Positions 42,340 to 50,803 of a stretch of 64,000 nucleotides of DNA are shown here, one piece after another (position 1 is the first letter of the stretch; each line of letters starts with the position of its first letter). Origin of the DNA: Halorussus lipolyticus (GTDB lineage: Archaea > Halobacteriota > Halobacteria > Halobacteriales > Haladaptataceae); NCBI RefSeq assembly GCF_029338375.1, contig NZ_CP119804.1:1178001-1242000 (forward strand), in the 5' to 3' direction. A program made the translations under genes and the position numbers. The notes beneath the pieces were generated by a model. That model was not told the origin of the DNA. It ran no database searches and worked only from the letters and a program-made list of their open reading frames with translations.

Positions 42340-43254
42340 ATGAACCGACGCGCCTTCCTCCAGCGTACCGGCGGACTGGCAACCCTCGCGGGACTCGCTG
42401 GCTGTCTCGGCACCACCAGCGACTCTCCGCCCGGCGACGACGCCGAAACCGACGAGACGACGACCGGCGCGGCCGACGACTCGACCACCACCGAGCGATT
42501 CTCCGGCGTCCGGTCGGACCACGGCGAACCCTTCCGGACGATTTCGGTCGGGAGTCGAGATGCGGTCGCTTTCCCCGACAACAACCGACCCCGAGAAATC
42601 CGAGTCTGGAACGCCGCCGACGAGGCCCGCGACATCGACCTCCAGATTTCCCGTGATGCGGAGATTCTGGTAGACCGGACCGTCGAGTTCGCGGCCGACG
42701 CCTACCTCGAAGTCGCCCTAAACGAACCCGCGGACCACAGCGTCTCGGTCGGCCTCGCGGACGGGAACGCGACCACCTTCGGCGTCGAGCGAACGTCCTT
42801 CGACTGCAACTCGGCCGGAACCGACGTGGGCGTCATGCCCGACGGCCGGGTCGAAACCATGTCGATGTCCACGGCGATGGGGTGTCCTCGCCCGAAAGTC
42901 GCGGGAACCGACCTCTCGGTCGGGCAGGGAACCTGCGGCAAGGAACACAGCGCATCGGTCGCCTTCGAGGACGAGGCGGTCCGGGTCGATGGAACAGTCC
43001 GAACGCCGACCCCCGACTCGGGCCTCGAACTCGCCGACGCCGCCTACGACGCCGAAACCGGCGCGCTCACGCTCCGGGTCCGAGCGACCGGAAGCGACAA
43101 CGACGGCGGGGGCGTCGGCGTCCAGTGCGTGGGCGAGGTCCCCTACGAGGCGACGATTGGGTTCGACCACGGGTGGTCCTCCTCGGTGGTCGTCGTCCAC
43201 GACAGCATGGACGAGACGACCGAAGTGACGCGAGTCGAGCGCGGGTCGGCCTGA
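42340..43254 (+). CDS. Tat-exported lipoprotein of unknown function
   Basis: 304 residues. MNRRAFLQRTGGLATLAGLAGC gives a twin-arginine signal with lipobox. A Thr-rich linker (DETTTGAADDSTTTE) precedes the mature domain. The domain has a beta-sandwich character (VWNAADEARDIDLQISRD) and conserved-looking Cys residues (FDCNSAG, MGCPRPK, GTCGKEH, VQCVGEV) that may form disulfides. No family is recognised. It converges on the YihY/BrkB gene. Confidence 0.82.
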   Translation: MNRRAFLQRTGGLATLAGLAGCLGTTSDSPPGDDAETDETTTGAADDSTTTERFSGVRSDHGEPFRTISVGSRDAVAFPDNNRPREIRVWNAADEARDIDLQISRDAEILVDRTVEFAADAYLEVALNEPADHSVSVGLADGNATTFGVERTSFDCNSAGTDVGVMPDGRVETMSMSTAMGCPRPKVAGTDLSVGQGTCGKEHSASVAFEDEAVRVDGTVRTPTPDSGLELADAAYDAETGALTLRVRATGSDNDGGGVGVQCVGEVPYEATIGFDHGWSSSVVVVHDSMDETTEVTRVERGSA

Positions 43255-43255
43255 T

Positions 43256-44047
43256 TCACCCCAACTGAATTCTGCCGCCGAGGACCGAGTTCACCACCGC
43301 GCCGAGCAGGACGATAGCGCCAGCGAAGTAGAGCCACGTCAACAGGAGCAGGACCGCGCCGATGACTCCGTAGGCCTGATACCGCCCGGCGTTGGCGAGG
43401 TAGAACTGGAACAGCACTTGGAGGACGACCCATCCGACTCCGGCGACGACCGCACCGGGAATCGCCTCCCGGACCGACATCTCGACCGGCGGGAGGACGT
43501 AGTACAGCGGCAGGAAGGCGACGACGAGGCCCGCGACGAGCGCCAGATTCCCGAGGAGGTTCGGGAAGGGCACCGACGAGGCCACTGAGGGCGTCCGCAG
43601 GATGTAGCCGACAGCGACCATCAGCGCGACGGCGACGACGACCAGTCCGATGGTCACCCCGCCGTCGACTATCTGCTCGACCAGCGAGGGGTCTTTCTCG
43701 GTACCGTAGGCCTCCGAGAAGGCGATGTCGAGGCCTCGGAACAACTTGAGCGCGCTCCACGCCACGGTGGCGAACCCGACGATGCCAGCGCCGGTCCGGC
43801 CGGTCGAACTCGTCAGCGCCTGCTGGAGGACGCGCTCGCCGGACGTGGACAGTGAACTCGCCACCTGCTGGACGAGGAACTCCGCAAACGCTTGTCCGCC
43901 GACGATGCTTCCGACGACGATAGTGAGCAGTGCCAGCGGAATCAGCGAGACGAAGGCGTAGTAGGCGACACTCGCCGCCAAGAACGTGATGTTCCGGTCC
44001 CGAGCGACATTCACGACCCGTTTGAGGTGGCTCTGGGAAGTAGCCAT
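43256..44047 (-). CDS. YihY/BrkB family inner-membrane protein
   Basis: 263 residues, six membrane segments. The family signatures are FLAASVAYYAFVSLIPLALL near residues 22-41, a long helix (SALKLFRGLDIAFSEAYGTEKDPSLV), and VGWVVLQVLFQFYLANAGRYQAYGVIGAVLLLLTWLYFAGAIVLLGAVVN. Formerly called RNase BN, the family has no proven nuclease activity and is thought to be a membrane transporter or structural protein. Confidence 0.93.
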   Translation of the reverse strand: MATSQSHLKRVVNVARDRNITFLAASVAYYAFVSLIPLALLTIVVGSIVGGQAFAEFLVQQVASSLSTSGERVLQQALTSSTGRTGAGIVGFATVAWSALKLFRGLDIAFSEAYGTEKDPSLVEQIVDGGVTIGLVVVAVALMVAVGYILRTPSVASSVPFPNLLGNLALVAGLVVAFLPLYYVLPPVEMSVREAIPGAVVAGVGWVVLQVLFQFYLANAGRYQAYGVIGAVLLLLTWLYFAGAIVLLGAVVNSVLGGRIQLG

Positions 44048-44121
44048 GGATGTACCTGTAGACGCTATCCACGCCTAAAGGCGGTACGGCCCCCATTTCG
44101 GACGTTTGTGCCGGTCGGGGT

Positions 44122-44814
44122 TTACTGTGTCGTCGTCTCGTTCCCGCCAGCAGTCGTCGTCTGGTTTCCGCTCGGCGTCGGCGTCGTCTCGGGTGGCTCC
44201 GAGGTTTCGATACTGAGTCGGTTGAGTCCGTCACAGGCCTCGGCCGACGAGACGCGGTACCAGTCGCCGAGTTGGATTTCCGTGACATCCCCGGTCGCCT
44301 GAGTCGTTTCGGCCATCTCTGTCGTTGTTTCGCCAACTTCTGTCGTTGTTTCACCCATCGCCGTCGTCGTTTGGTCCTGCATCGCACCTTCCGTCGTAGT
44401 CTCGGTCATGCCGCCGCCGCCGGCAGTCGTCGTCTCCAGCAGGTCCTCGGCGAGTGCGGACTGGGGTGCCAGCAGACCGCGGAACCCGAGGTCCGCCCCA
44501 CCCCGAAACGCCCGAACGATGAACAGTTGATACTCCTGCGGTTGGTCGCCGTCGAGGCAGGCCGCCGGCACCGTCTCGGTGGCCGGTTCGCCGAAGGGGT
44601 CGCGCGGCCGGAACCGCACCCGGAACAGGTCGTCGGCCTGTAGGCTGTAACTGAAGAACGTCGGCGCGTCTCCCTCGGCCTGCGTCGTCGTCTCTTGGGC
44701 CGACACGCCGTTCATCGTGAGTCCGGCGAGTCCGAGGAGACCGACTGCGCCGCCGGCCTTGAGCAAGTCGCGTCGTCTCGGTGCGTCGTTCGTTTTCGCG
44801 TCGTCGGGTGCCAT
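44122..44814 (-). CDS. Tat-exported Thr-rich protein (paralogue A)
   Basis: 230 residues. PRRRDLLKAGGAVGLLGLAG is a twin-arginine signal. A beta-rich module (FFSYSLQADDLFRVRFRPRDPFGEPATETVPAACL...LFIVRAFRGGADLGF) is split by a Thr/Glu/Met-rich insert of about 60 residues (ETTT, TETTTEG, TEMAETT). It resumes with LGDWYRVSSAEACDGLNRLSIE. The C-terminus is TTTAGGNETTTQ. It shares its core with the neighbour at 44992-45567. Two Cys (in PAACL and EACDGL) may pair. The tail suggests an O-glycosylated surface protein (inference). Confidence 0.85.
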   Translation of the reverse strand: MAPDDAKTNDAPRRRDLLKAGGAVGLLGLAGLTMNGVSAQETTTQAEGDAPTFFSYSLQADDLFRVRFRPRDPFGEPATETVPAACLDGDQPQEYQLFIVRAFRGGADLGFRGLLAPQSALAEDLLETTTAGGGGMTETTTEGAMQDQTTTAMGETTTEVGETTTEMAETTQATGDVTEIQLGDWYRVSSAEACDGLNRLSIETSEPPETTPTPSGNQTTTAGGNETTTQ

Positions 44815-44838
44815 GGTCGAACGCTCACTGCGTTCGGT

Positions 44839-44845
44839 CTTATAG
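44839..44845 (-). promoter_or_regulatory. TATA-like box for paralogue A
   Basis: CTATAAG (minus strand) ends 25 bases upstream of the start at 44814. The same sequence and spacing recur before paralogue B. Confidence 0.55.
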
Positions 44846-44991
44846 GAGACCGACCGTTTGGACGGCCATCACGGCGTAACTCCCGAGAACACTCGTTACG
44901 GTCGGGGCATCTGGATTATCCGCGGGAAATCCCGGATTTCCCGGCGTGGCTCCTCGGTCCTCGCGGTGAAACCCGACTCGAAATCGACCTC

Positions 44992-45567
44992 TTAAGCGCC
45001 GTCCGAGTCGGTCGGCGGTTCGGCGGGTTCGAGCGACAGTCGAGCGAGACCGTTGCACTTCGACATGGCCGTCACGCGATACCACCCGCCGACTCGTATC
45101 GCCGGGAGCGCCCCTCCCGTGGCGGTTTCTGTGGTCGCGGCCTTCTCGATGGTCGCGGTCCCGTTTCCGGGCGAGGAGGTTGTCGTCTCGTTCGTCGCAG
45201 TCGTCGTTTCGGTCGTCCCGGTCTCCACGGTATCCGGCGGGAAAAACACGCCCTCGTAGCCGAGTTGGATACCGTTTCGGTCCGCTCGGACGACGAACGC
45301 CCCGAACTCTCGGGGTCCGTCTTCGAGGCACTCCGCCGGGATTCGCTCGGTCGCGGGGTCACCCTCCGGAGTGCGGATTCGTGACCACACCCGAAAGCGG
45401 TCCCCGGATTGGAGGCTGTAGCTGAACGCGTAGGCAGTCTGCTGGCGCTGTTCGGTCGTCTGGTCCTGCGCCGAGACGCCGCCGACCGACCACCCGAACG
45501 CGGCGAGACCGCCGGCCGCGCCCGCTCGGAGAACGTCGCGTCGTCGCAGAGAGTCGAGGTCCGGCAT
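44992..45567 (-). CDS. Tat-exported Thr-rich protein (paralogue B)
   Basis: 191 residues from the ATG at 45567 (MPDLDSLRRRDVLRAG). The same core as paralogue A is visible: FSYSLQSGDRFRVWSRIRTPEGDPATERIPAECL, FVVRADRNGIQLGYEGV, then VGGWYRVTAMSKCNGLARLSLEPAEPP. The insert is shorter and based on TTETTT. Order and orientation match tandem duplication, with the insert diverging faster than the flanks. The longer open frame upstream is Arg/Gly-rich and antisense to the helicase 3' end. Confidence 0.85.
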   Translation of the reverse strand: MPDLDSLRRRDVLRAGAAGGLAAFGWSVGGVSAQDQTTEQRQQTAYAFSYSLQSGDRFRVWSRIRTPEGDPATERIPAECLEDGPREFGAFVVRADRNGIQLGYEGVFFPPDTVETGTTETTTATNETTTSSPGNGTATIEKAATTETATGGALPAIRVGGWYRVTAMSKCNGLARLSLEPAEPPTDSDGA

Positions 45568-45591
45568 GGCCGAACTACCGACCCATCGCGG

Positions 45592-45598
45592 CTTATAG
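45592..45598 (-). promoter_or_regulatory. TATA-like box for paralogue B
   Basis: CTATAAG (minus strand) ends 25 bases before the ATG at 45567, identical to the paralogue's promoter. Confidence 0.55.
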
Positions 45599-45695
45599 CG
45601 TCCGGGCCGTTTACGCCGTCCGTCGCGGACTAACCCGACGGAATTCGCGTTACCGGGCGAAAGTTGCAATTGTCGTCGGAAAACCGTCGAAGTCG

Positions 45696-48566
45696 TCAGT
45701 CCCAGAACGATTGCGTCCGGGCGTACTGCCGTTCCTGCTCCAGAATATCGCGGTAGAACTCGTCTTCGTCCTCGCGGAGTTTGGCGATGATTCGGGCCGC
45801 GTTCCGGGGGCCGACGCCGCGGGCCGCCAGCGCGACGACTGCCTGCTTGCCGTGGCTCTGGACCAGATTCCCGGCCTTGTGAGCGCGCCGGGTCATCTTC
45901 TCCTGTTCGTCGTCTTTCTCTGATGCCCGGACCGCTTTGACCACCTCGTCGGCCCACGGGTTCAGCGCGGCGATGCGGGTCGAACTGCACTCGGGACACT
46001 TCGGTTGGTCCCGGACCCGCCGGACCGGTTTCTTGTACTTCCAGTCCTCGCAGTGGAGACAAACGAGGAGAACGTCGTCGTCTCGAATCCGGTCCTTGAC
46101 GGTCTGGATGACGCTGGCGTCGGCGTTCTCCGGCGCGAGAAGTTCCCGACCCGACGACCGCCCGCCGGTACCGATTGGGGTGCGCCCGCCGGTCGTCACG
46201 ACTTCGAGGTCTCCCTCGCGGATTCGCCCGAGGACTTCGCCGGCCTCCTCGACCGCCAAGTCGTCGTGGAAGACTTCGCGGACCGCCTCGTCGTACATCG
46301 GGGTGTCCTCCAAGGCCGCCATCAGACGGCTTATCCCCGGTCCAGAGGCCCCGCTCGCGCCCTGCCAGTTCCGGAGCGCGCCGAACTTGGCGGCGACCTG
46401 TGAAAGCTTGAACTTCAGCGAATCGGAGTGCTTGAGGCTCAACTCGATGATGGCCTCGACGTGTTCGGGGTCGGTCTCCCGGAGGACCGCCGCGACTTCT
46501 TGACCGTTCACTTTCGCCGGCACGTCCAACTCGATCCGGTAGGGGTCCACTTCGAGGCCGACCGACGACCCGGTGCGCTGGCCGACCAGCGACGAGAGAA
46601 CCCGACCGAGCGTCTCGTTGACCTTGTGGCCGAAGCAGGCGTTCAGGACCACGGTGTTGGCGGCGTGTTCGACCACGATTCGGTCGGCGGTCGGGAGCGG
46701 GGCCTCGGCCTCCGCGTGGCGGTCCATCTGCGAGAGGGCCTCGCTCGCGGTGTACTCGTCGGTCGGGTAGCGATTCGTGAACTCGCGGGCCACGCCCTCT
46801 CGGGGTGCGCCGCGCTCGAACTGCGGCCCGGCCACCGCGCGCATCTCGCCGACCTCTTGGGCCACCTCGCGGGGGACCGGTATCTCCTCGCCGACCCACG
46901 AGGGAATCTCGCCGCCGGGGTCCTCGATTGGCGAGACTTTGACGGCCTCGTCGTCGTCGTCAACCTCGGTGATGCGCCACATCTCGCCGCGCTGGACGAA
47001 CACCTCGCCGGGTTGGGCGAAGTTGACCACGAACCGCTCGTCCAGCGTGCCGACCTGCGACCCCGAGGCGATGTCCTCGACGGTGTACTTCTGCTCGTCG
47101 GGAATCATCGAGAGGTTGGCGTAGAAGTACTGCCACGTCTGGCTGGATTTTTCGAGACGGTCGTCCTGTTCGTCCAGCCACACCAACCGATTGCTCTTTA
47201 ATTCGCGGCAGACCTCCTTGAACTCGGCTTCTGCGAGGTCCCGGAAGGGGTAGGCCCGAGTCACGATGTCGTAGGCCCGCATCGCCGAGAGGTCGCCGAA
47301 GTCCATCACGAGGCCGACGATTTGGTTCGCCACGGTGTCCAGACTCCCGTCGTGAATCTCGGCGTCCTCGACTTCCCCCTGCTTGGCCCGGCGGGCGATG
47401 GCGAGGGCTTCGAGGGTGTCGTCGGGGTGCTTGGTGACGATGGTTCCGTGAGAGACCTCCTCGGAGCGGTGGCCCGCCCTGCCGACTCGCTGGAGGAGGC
47501 GGGCGACCTCTCGGGGACTCGAATACTGGACTACGTGGTCGATTCGGCCAACGTCGATGCCCAACTCCATCGAGGAGGTACAGAGCAGGGCGTCGATTTC
47601 GCCCGCCTTGAATCGGTCCTCCACGTCGATGCGGGCCTCCTTCGACAGCGACCCGTGGTGGACGCCGATGTTGGCGTCGAGTTCTTTGAACCGCGACCCG
47701 AGGGCCTCGGCGGTCTGGCGCGTGTTGACGAAAATCAGGGTCGAGTCGTGGTTTTCGGCGATTTCCCGGATGGTCCGGACGTGGCTGGCGACCGACTCGT
47801 CGGTCACGAGTTTCCCCGCGAGTCGGTCGTCCTCGTCGGTAATCTCGGGTTCGCGGACCTCGAACTCGACCTTGCTCCCCACGTCAACCTCCACGATTTC
47901 GGGGTCGTCGCGTTCGGCAGGGTCGCCGACGAGGAAGCGCCCGACCTCCGCCGGGTCGCCGACCGTCGCGGACAAGCCGATGCGCTGGAAATCGCCCGCC
48001 AACTCGCGCAGACGCTCCAGTCCGATGGTCAACTGCGCGCCCCGCTTGGCGCTGGCGAGTTCGTGAACCTCGTCCACCACGACGTGATGCACGTCTTCGA
48101 GGGCCTGCCGGAGTTTCGACCCCGTGAGCATCGCCTGCAAAGTCTCGGGCGTCGTCACCAGCACGTCGGGCGGGTCGTTGGCCTGCTTCTGGCGCTGGTA
48201 GTCGGTGGTGTCGCCGTGGCGCACGTCCACGTCCAAATCGAGTTCTTCGCCCCACCACTCCAGTCGCTGGCGCATGTCCCGGTTCAGCGCCCGGAGAGGA
48301 GTGATGTAGAGCGCCGAGATGCCGAATCGGGGACCGTCCTCGGTCTGGTTCCGAGCAATCGCGTCGAGGACGGGGAGCATCGCCGTCTCGGTCTTGCCGG
48401 TCCCGGTCGGCGCAATGACCAGCGCGTGTTCGCCCCGCGAGAGCGTCGGGATGGCCCGCCGCTGTGGCTCCGTGGGCGTCGAGAACCCGCGTTCGGAGAG
48501 GGCCGAACGGACCTCCTCGCCGAGTTGCGCGAAGGCCGCAGAACCGGCGGCCGCTGAATCACTCAT
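45696..48566 (-). CDS. Lhr-type superfamily 2 DNA/RNA helicase
   Basis: 956 residues. Walker A is APTGTGKTETAMLPVLDAI (near 52), motif II DEVHELASAKRG, motif III LSATVGDP, and motifs IV-VI FVNTRQTAEALG, CTSSMELGIDVG, RVGRAGHR. A winged-helix/Lhr core follows. Near residue 840 is a zinc-binding segment (CLHCEDWKYKK...PKCPEC), and the C-terminus has a helix-hairpin-helix (VALAARGVGPRNAARIIAKL). This architecture matches the archaeal ASH-Ski2/Lhr2 group, which unwinds DNA or RNA in repair and replication restart. It is monocistronic. Confidence 0.95.
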   Translation of the reverse strand: MSDSAAAGSAAFAQLGEEVRSALSERGFSTPTEPQRRAIPTLSRGEHALVIAPTGTGKTETAMLPVLDAIARNQTEDGPRFGISALYITPLRALNRDMRQRLEWWGEELDLDVDVRHGDTTDYQRQKQANDPPDVLVTTPETLQAMLTGSKLRQALEDVHHVVVDEVHELASAKRGAQLTIGLERLRELAGDFQRIGLSATVGDPAEVGRFLVGDPAERDDPEIVEVDVGSKVEFEVREPEITDEDDRLAGKLVTDESVASHVRTIREIAENHDSTLIFVNTRQTAEALGSRFKELDANIGVHHGSLSKEARIDVEDRFKAGEIDALLCTSSMELGIDVGRIDHVVQYSSPREVARLLQRVGRAGHRSEEVSHGTIVTKHPDDTLEALAIARRAKQGEVEDAEIHDGSLDTVANQIVGLVMDFGDLSAMRAYDIVTRAYPFRDLAEAEFKEVCRELKSNRLVWLDEQDDRLEKSSQTWQYFYANLSMIPDEQKYTVEDIASGSQVGTLDERFVVNFAQPGEVFVQRGEMWRITEVDDDDEAVKVSPIEDPGGEIPSWVGEEIPVPREVAQEVGEMRAVAGPQFERGAPREGVAREFTNRYPTDEYTASEALSQMDRHAEAEAPLPTADRIVVEHAANTVVLNACFGHKVNETLGRVLSSLVGQRTGSSVGLEVDPYRIELDVPAKVNGQEVAAVLRETDPEHVEAIIELSLKHSDSLKFKLSQVAAKFGALRNWQGASGASGPGISRLMAALEDTPMYDEAVREVFHDDLAVEEAGEVLGRIREGDLEVVTTGGRTPIGTGGRSSGRELLAPENADASVIQTVKDRIRDDDVLLVCLHCEDWKYKKPVRRVRDQPKCPECSSTRIAALNPWADEVVKAVRASEKDDEQEKMTRRAHKAGNLVQSHGKQAVVALAARGVGPRNAARIIAKLREDEDEFYRDILEQERQYARTQSFWD

Positions 48567-49025
48567 CGGTCGTTTTTAACTGTTAGAGGGTGATAAGCGC
48601 GTTGCCTGCGGAAACTGACGGGTCTCGTTTCGTTGGAGTTCCGAGCCGATTCGTGGGTCTGTACTGCAACTGCACCGTGGGCCTCGCGCGTGGCGCGTCG
48701 CCCGCAGACGCCGCACTCCACACGCGCCGAGGTTGGAAATAAATGTCTATGTTTATACTGTCTTTAGATTGCTCGAAAGTGGATTTTGAATCCCCTGACC
48801 GCTCGTTGTTCCAGTGGGAATATATAGCAAACTTCGTTCGCCGGTGGTTGTGAGAATCGCTAACAGGCGTGCCGCCGATTCAGACCGCCCGAACACGTTC
48901 GGCAGAAAGTATACACCCGTAACGCGTTCAAATTTAGCCGACGCCGGTCCGCCACGACCGGGAATCGAGTCACGACTGAACCCCTGTCGCCGAAATAGCG
49001 ACGAACCCAACGACACGAATCACGA
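48567..49025. other. Gene-free gap with AT-rich island
   Basis: 459 bases without a credible gene. Bases 48660-48735 are GC-rich and resemble part of the region around 2000-2050, sharing CACACGCGCC followed by AAATAAATG. Bases 48736-48785 are AT-rich. An antisense frame here has no haloarchaeal protein character. Confidence 0.5.
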
Positions 49026-49391
49026 ATGTCTGCAGGAGAGACCCTCTACCATCGACTAGGCGGAAAAGAACAGATTTCGAGCATCGTAGACGCGTTCTAC
49101 GAACGAGTGCTGGCCGACGATTCGGTCGCCCAGTTCTTCGAGGACGTAGACATGGCGGCCCAACGCGCCCACCAGACGCAGTTCCTGAGCGCGGTGGCCG
49201 GCGGGCCGGTCGAGTACGACGGCCAAGACATGCGCGAGGCCCACGAGGGAATGGGCATCGAACCCCACCACTTCGCGGCCATCGCCACCCACCTCGAGGC
49301 CGCGCTCCGGGAGTTCGACGTGCCCGACGACGACGTACAGGCCATCATGTCGGAGGTCGCGGCGCTGGAAGACGACGTGGTTCTCCAGTAG
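49026..49391 (+). CDS. Group 1 truncated haemoglobin
   Basis: 121 residues. TLYHRLGGKEQISSIVDAFYERVLADDSVAQFFEDVDMAAQRAHQTQFL matches the first helices, with the B-helix Phe-Tyr pair (FYERVLAD). REAHEGMGIEPHHFAAIATHL contains the proximal heme His (H73). These 2-over-2 globins bind oxygen or NO and can detoxify NO. No partner gene is adjacent. Confidence 0.93.
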   Translation: MSAGETLYHRLGGKEQISSIVDAFYERVLADDSVAQFFEDVDMAAQRAHQTQFLSAVAGGPVEYDGQDMREAHEGMGIEPHHFAAIATHLEAALREFDVPDDDVQAIMSEVAALEDDVVLQ

Positions 49392-49463
49392 CGACTGCCG
49401 ACGACGCGCTTCCGACAAGCGTTCGCGGGAAGGCTTTTGTCCACAGGCGGCGGAGGCGGTACC

Positions 49464-49937
49464 ATGGAGACGAAAGTCTACTTCCGAGAGACCCAAGCGT
49501 TCGACCAGCGGTGGCTCTGGGGACTCCTCGGATTCGGGGCACTCGCCGACCTCGTGAACCTCGCGCGGGGCAAGCGGTCGGCCCGCGAGACGGTGACGCG
49601 ACTCGCCGCGCTCGGGGCCGCCGCGCTCGTCCTCCGGGTTGCCACGCTCCAGACCGAGGTCCGCGGCGACGGCCTCTACGTCCGGTTTGCGCCCTTCCAC
49701 CGGTCGGCAAAGCGCATCCCCCTCTCGGACCTCGCCGACGTGCAGGAGACCGGCTACAGTCCGATGCGCTACGGCGGGTGGGGCATCCGGTGGAGTCCGC
49801 AGGGCATCGCCTACACCGTCAGCGGCAAGAGCGGTGTCCGAATCGAGCGGACCGGCGGCAAGTCGATGTTCGTCGGGTCCGACCGCCCGGACGAACTCGT
49901 CGCGGCGGTCCAAGAAGCGACCGAGCGAACGGTCTGA
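49464..49937 (+). CDS. Small membrane protein with PH-like domain
   Basis: 157 residues from ATG 49464. One or two hydrophobic segments lie near the N-terminus (LWGLLGFGALADLV; LAALGAAALVLRVATL). A soluble C-terminal domain follows (GLYVRFAPFHRSAKRIPLSDLADVQETGYSPMRYGGWGIRWSPQGIAYTVSGKSGVRIERTGGKSMFVGSDRPDEL). Its strand pattern resembles bacterial PH-like (DUF6141-type) domains. Function unknown. Confidence 0.75.
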   Translation: METKVYFRETQAFDQRWLWGLLGFGALADLVNLARGKRSARETVTRLAALGAAALVLRVATLQTEVRGDGLYVRFAPFHRSAKRIPLSDLADVQETGYSPMRYGGWGIRWSPQGIAYTVSGKSGVRIERTGGKSMFVGSDRPDELVAAVQEATERTV

Positions 49938-50035
49938 ACACCGGCGACCGCTCGTGGGGCCGAAATGAGATTTTTCCTCGTCAACAAAACAAATAGTGGG
50001 TGAGAGCCAGTGTCTGCTGGGGCACCCTCCGAGGA

Positions 50036-50803
50036 CTAAACCGCCGCGTAGGCCCCTAACCTCGTCCCGTCGAGGAGATACGCCTGTCCGTCGGCCAACC
50101 CCTCGGGCAGGAAGGGAGCCAGAAACCCCTGTCCGTCGACGTTGACCCACGTCGCGCCCACGAGTTCGTTGAACGCCGGGAAGACGATTAGCTCCGCGCC
50201 GTCACGAATTGACTCTCCTCCGCCGCTCTCGCGCTCGGCGAAGGGCCGCTCCGAGAGCGGCCCCCTCAGCCAGACGCGCTCGACCCGACTACCGCCCACT
50301 TCGTCTTCGAGTCTGACCGCGGGATGCTCGTGGCCGACGCAGACGGTTTCGCTGTCCAGCACTTCCGGCGCGGGCCACGTGTGACCGTGGGCGAATCCCA
50401 CGTCGCCGAGTCGAACCCCCGCGCCGTTGGTGACTTCGAGGTCGGCCCACGACTCGATGGCCCCGTCGTGGTTGCCCTTGACCAGCGTCGCGGGGACGCC
50501 CCGGTCGTCGAGTGCTTCGAGGAGAACCTCGATTTCGCCGCGCTCGGCCCCGCCGGGGTCGCCGATGGCGTGCATCAGGTCGCCGAGGAAAATCACGCGG
50601 TCCGCGCCGGTTTCGGCGACTAGCGAGACGAGGCGCTGGCGGCGCTGTTCGGCCCGGCTATCGAGCGAGACGCCCTCGGCGCGGAGCGCCTGCTCGATGC
50701 CGGCGTGGAAGTCCGCGACCACCAGCGCCCGGTCCGGGTCCGGACCGGATTCGAGGGTGGCGACTGCGACTGGCTCGCCGGGAACCGGCTCGACCAGCGC
50801 CAT
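50036..50803 (-). CDS. rpe: Calcineurin-like phosphoesterase of the rpa1 operon
   Basis: 255 residues from ATG 50803, which overlaps the rpap1 stop (ATGA). The metal ligands are in VADFHAG, VIFLGDLMH, LVKGNHDG, AHGHTW and GHEHPAV. The protein is therefore a two-metal phosphoesterase. In Haloferax volcanii the rpa1 operon ends with a gene named rpe that encodes such an enzyme. It may process DNA ends or nucleotides during RPA-dependent repair; the substrate is not established. Confidence 0.92.
   Translation of the reverse strand: MALVEPVPGEPVAVATLESGPDPDRALVVADFHAGIEQALRAEGVSLDSRAEQRRQRLVSLVAETGADRVIFLGDLMHAIGDPGGAERGEIEVLLEALDDRGVPATLVKGNHDGAIESWADLEVTNGAGVRLGDVGFAHGHTWPAPEVLDSETVCVGHEHPAVRLEDEVGGSRVERVWLRGPLSERPFAERESGGGESIRDGAELIVFPAFNELVGATWVNVDGQGFLAPFLPEGLADGQAYLLDGTRLGAYAAV

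Noticed and set aside
48753..49016. 87-codon minus-strand frame upstream of the globin
   Set aside because: No haloarchaeal composition or motif; it overlaps the globin promoter region.
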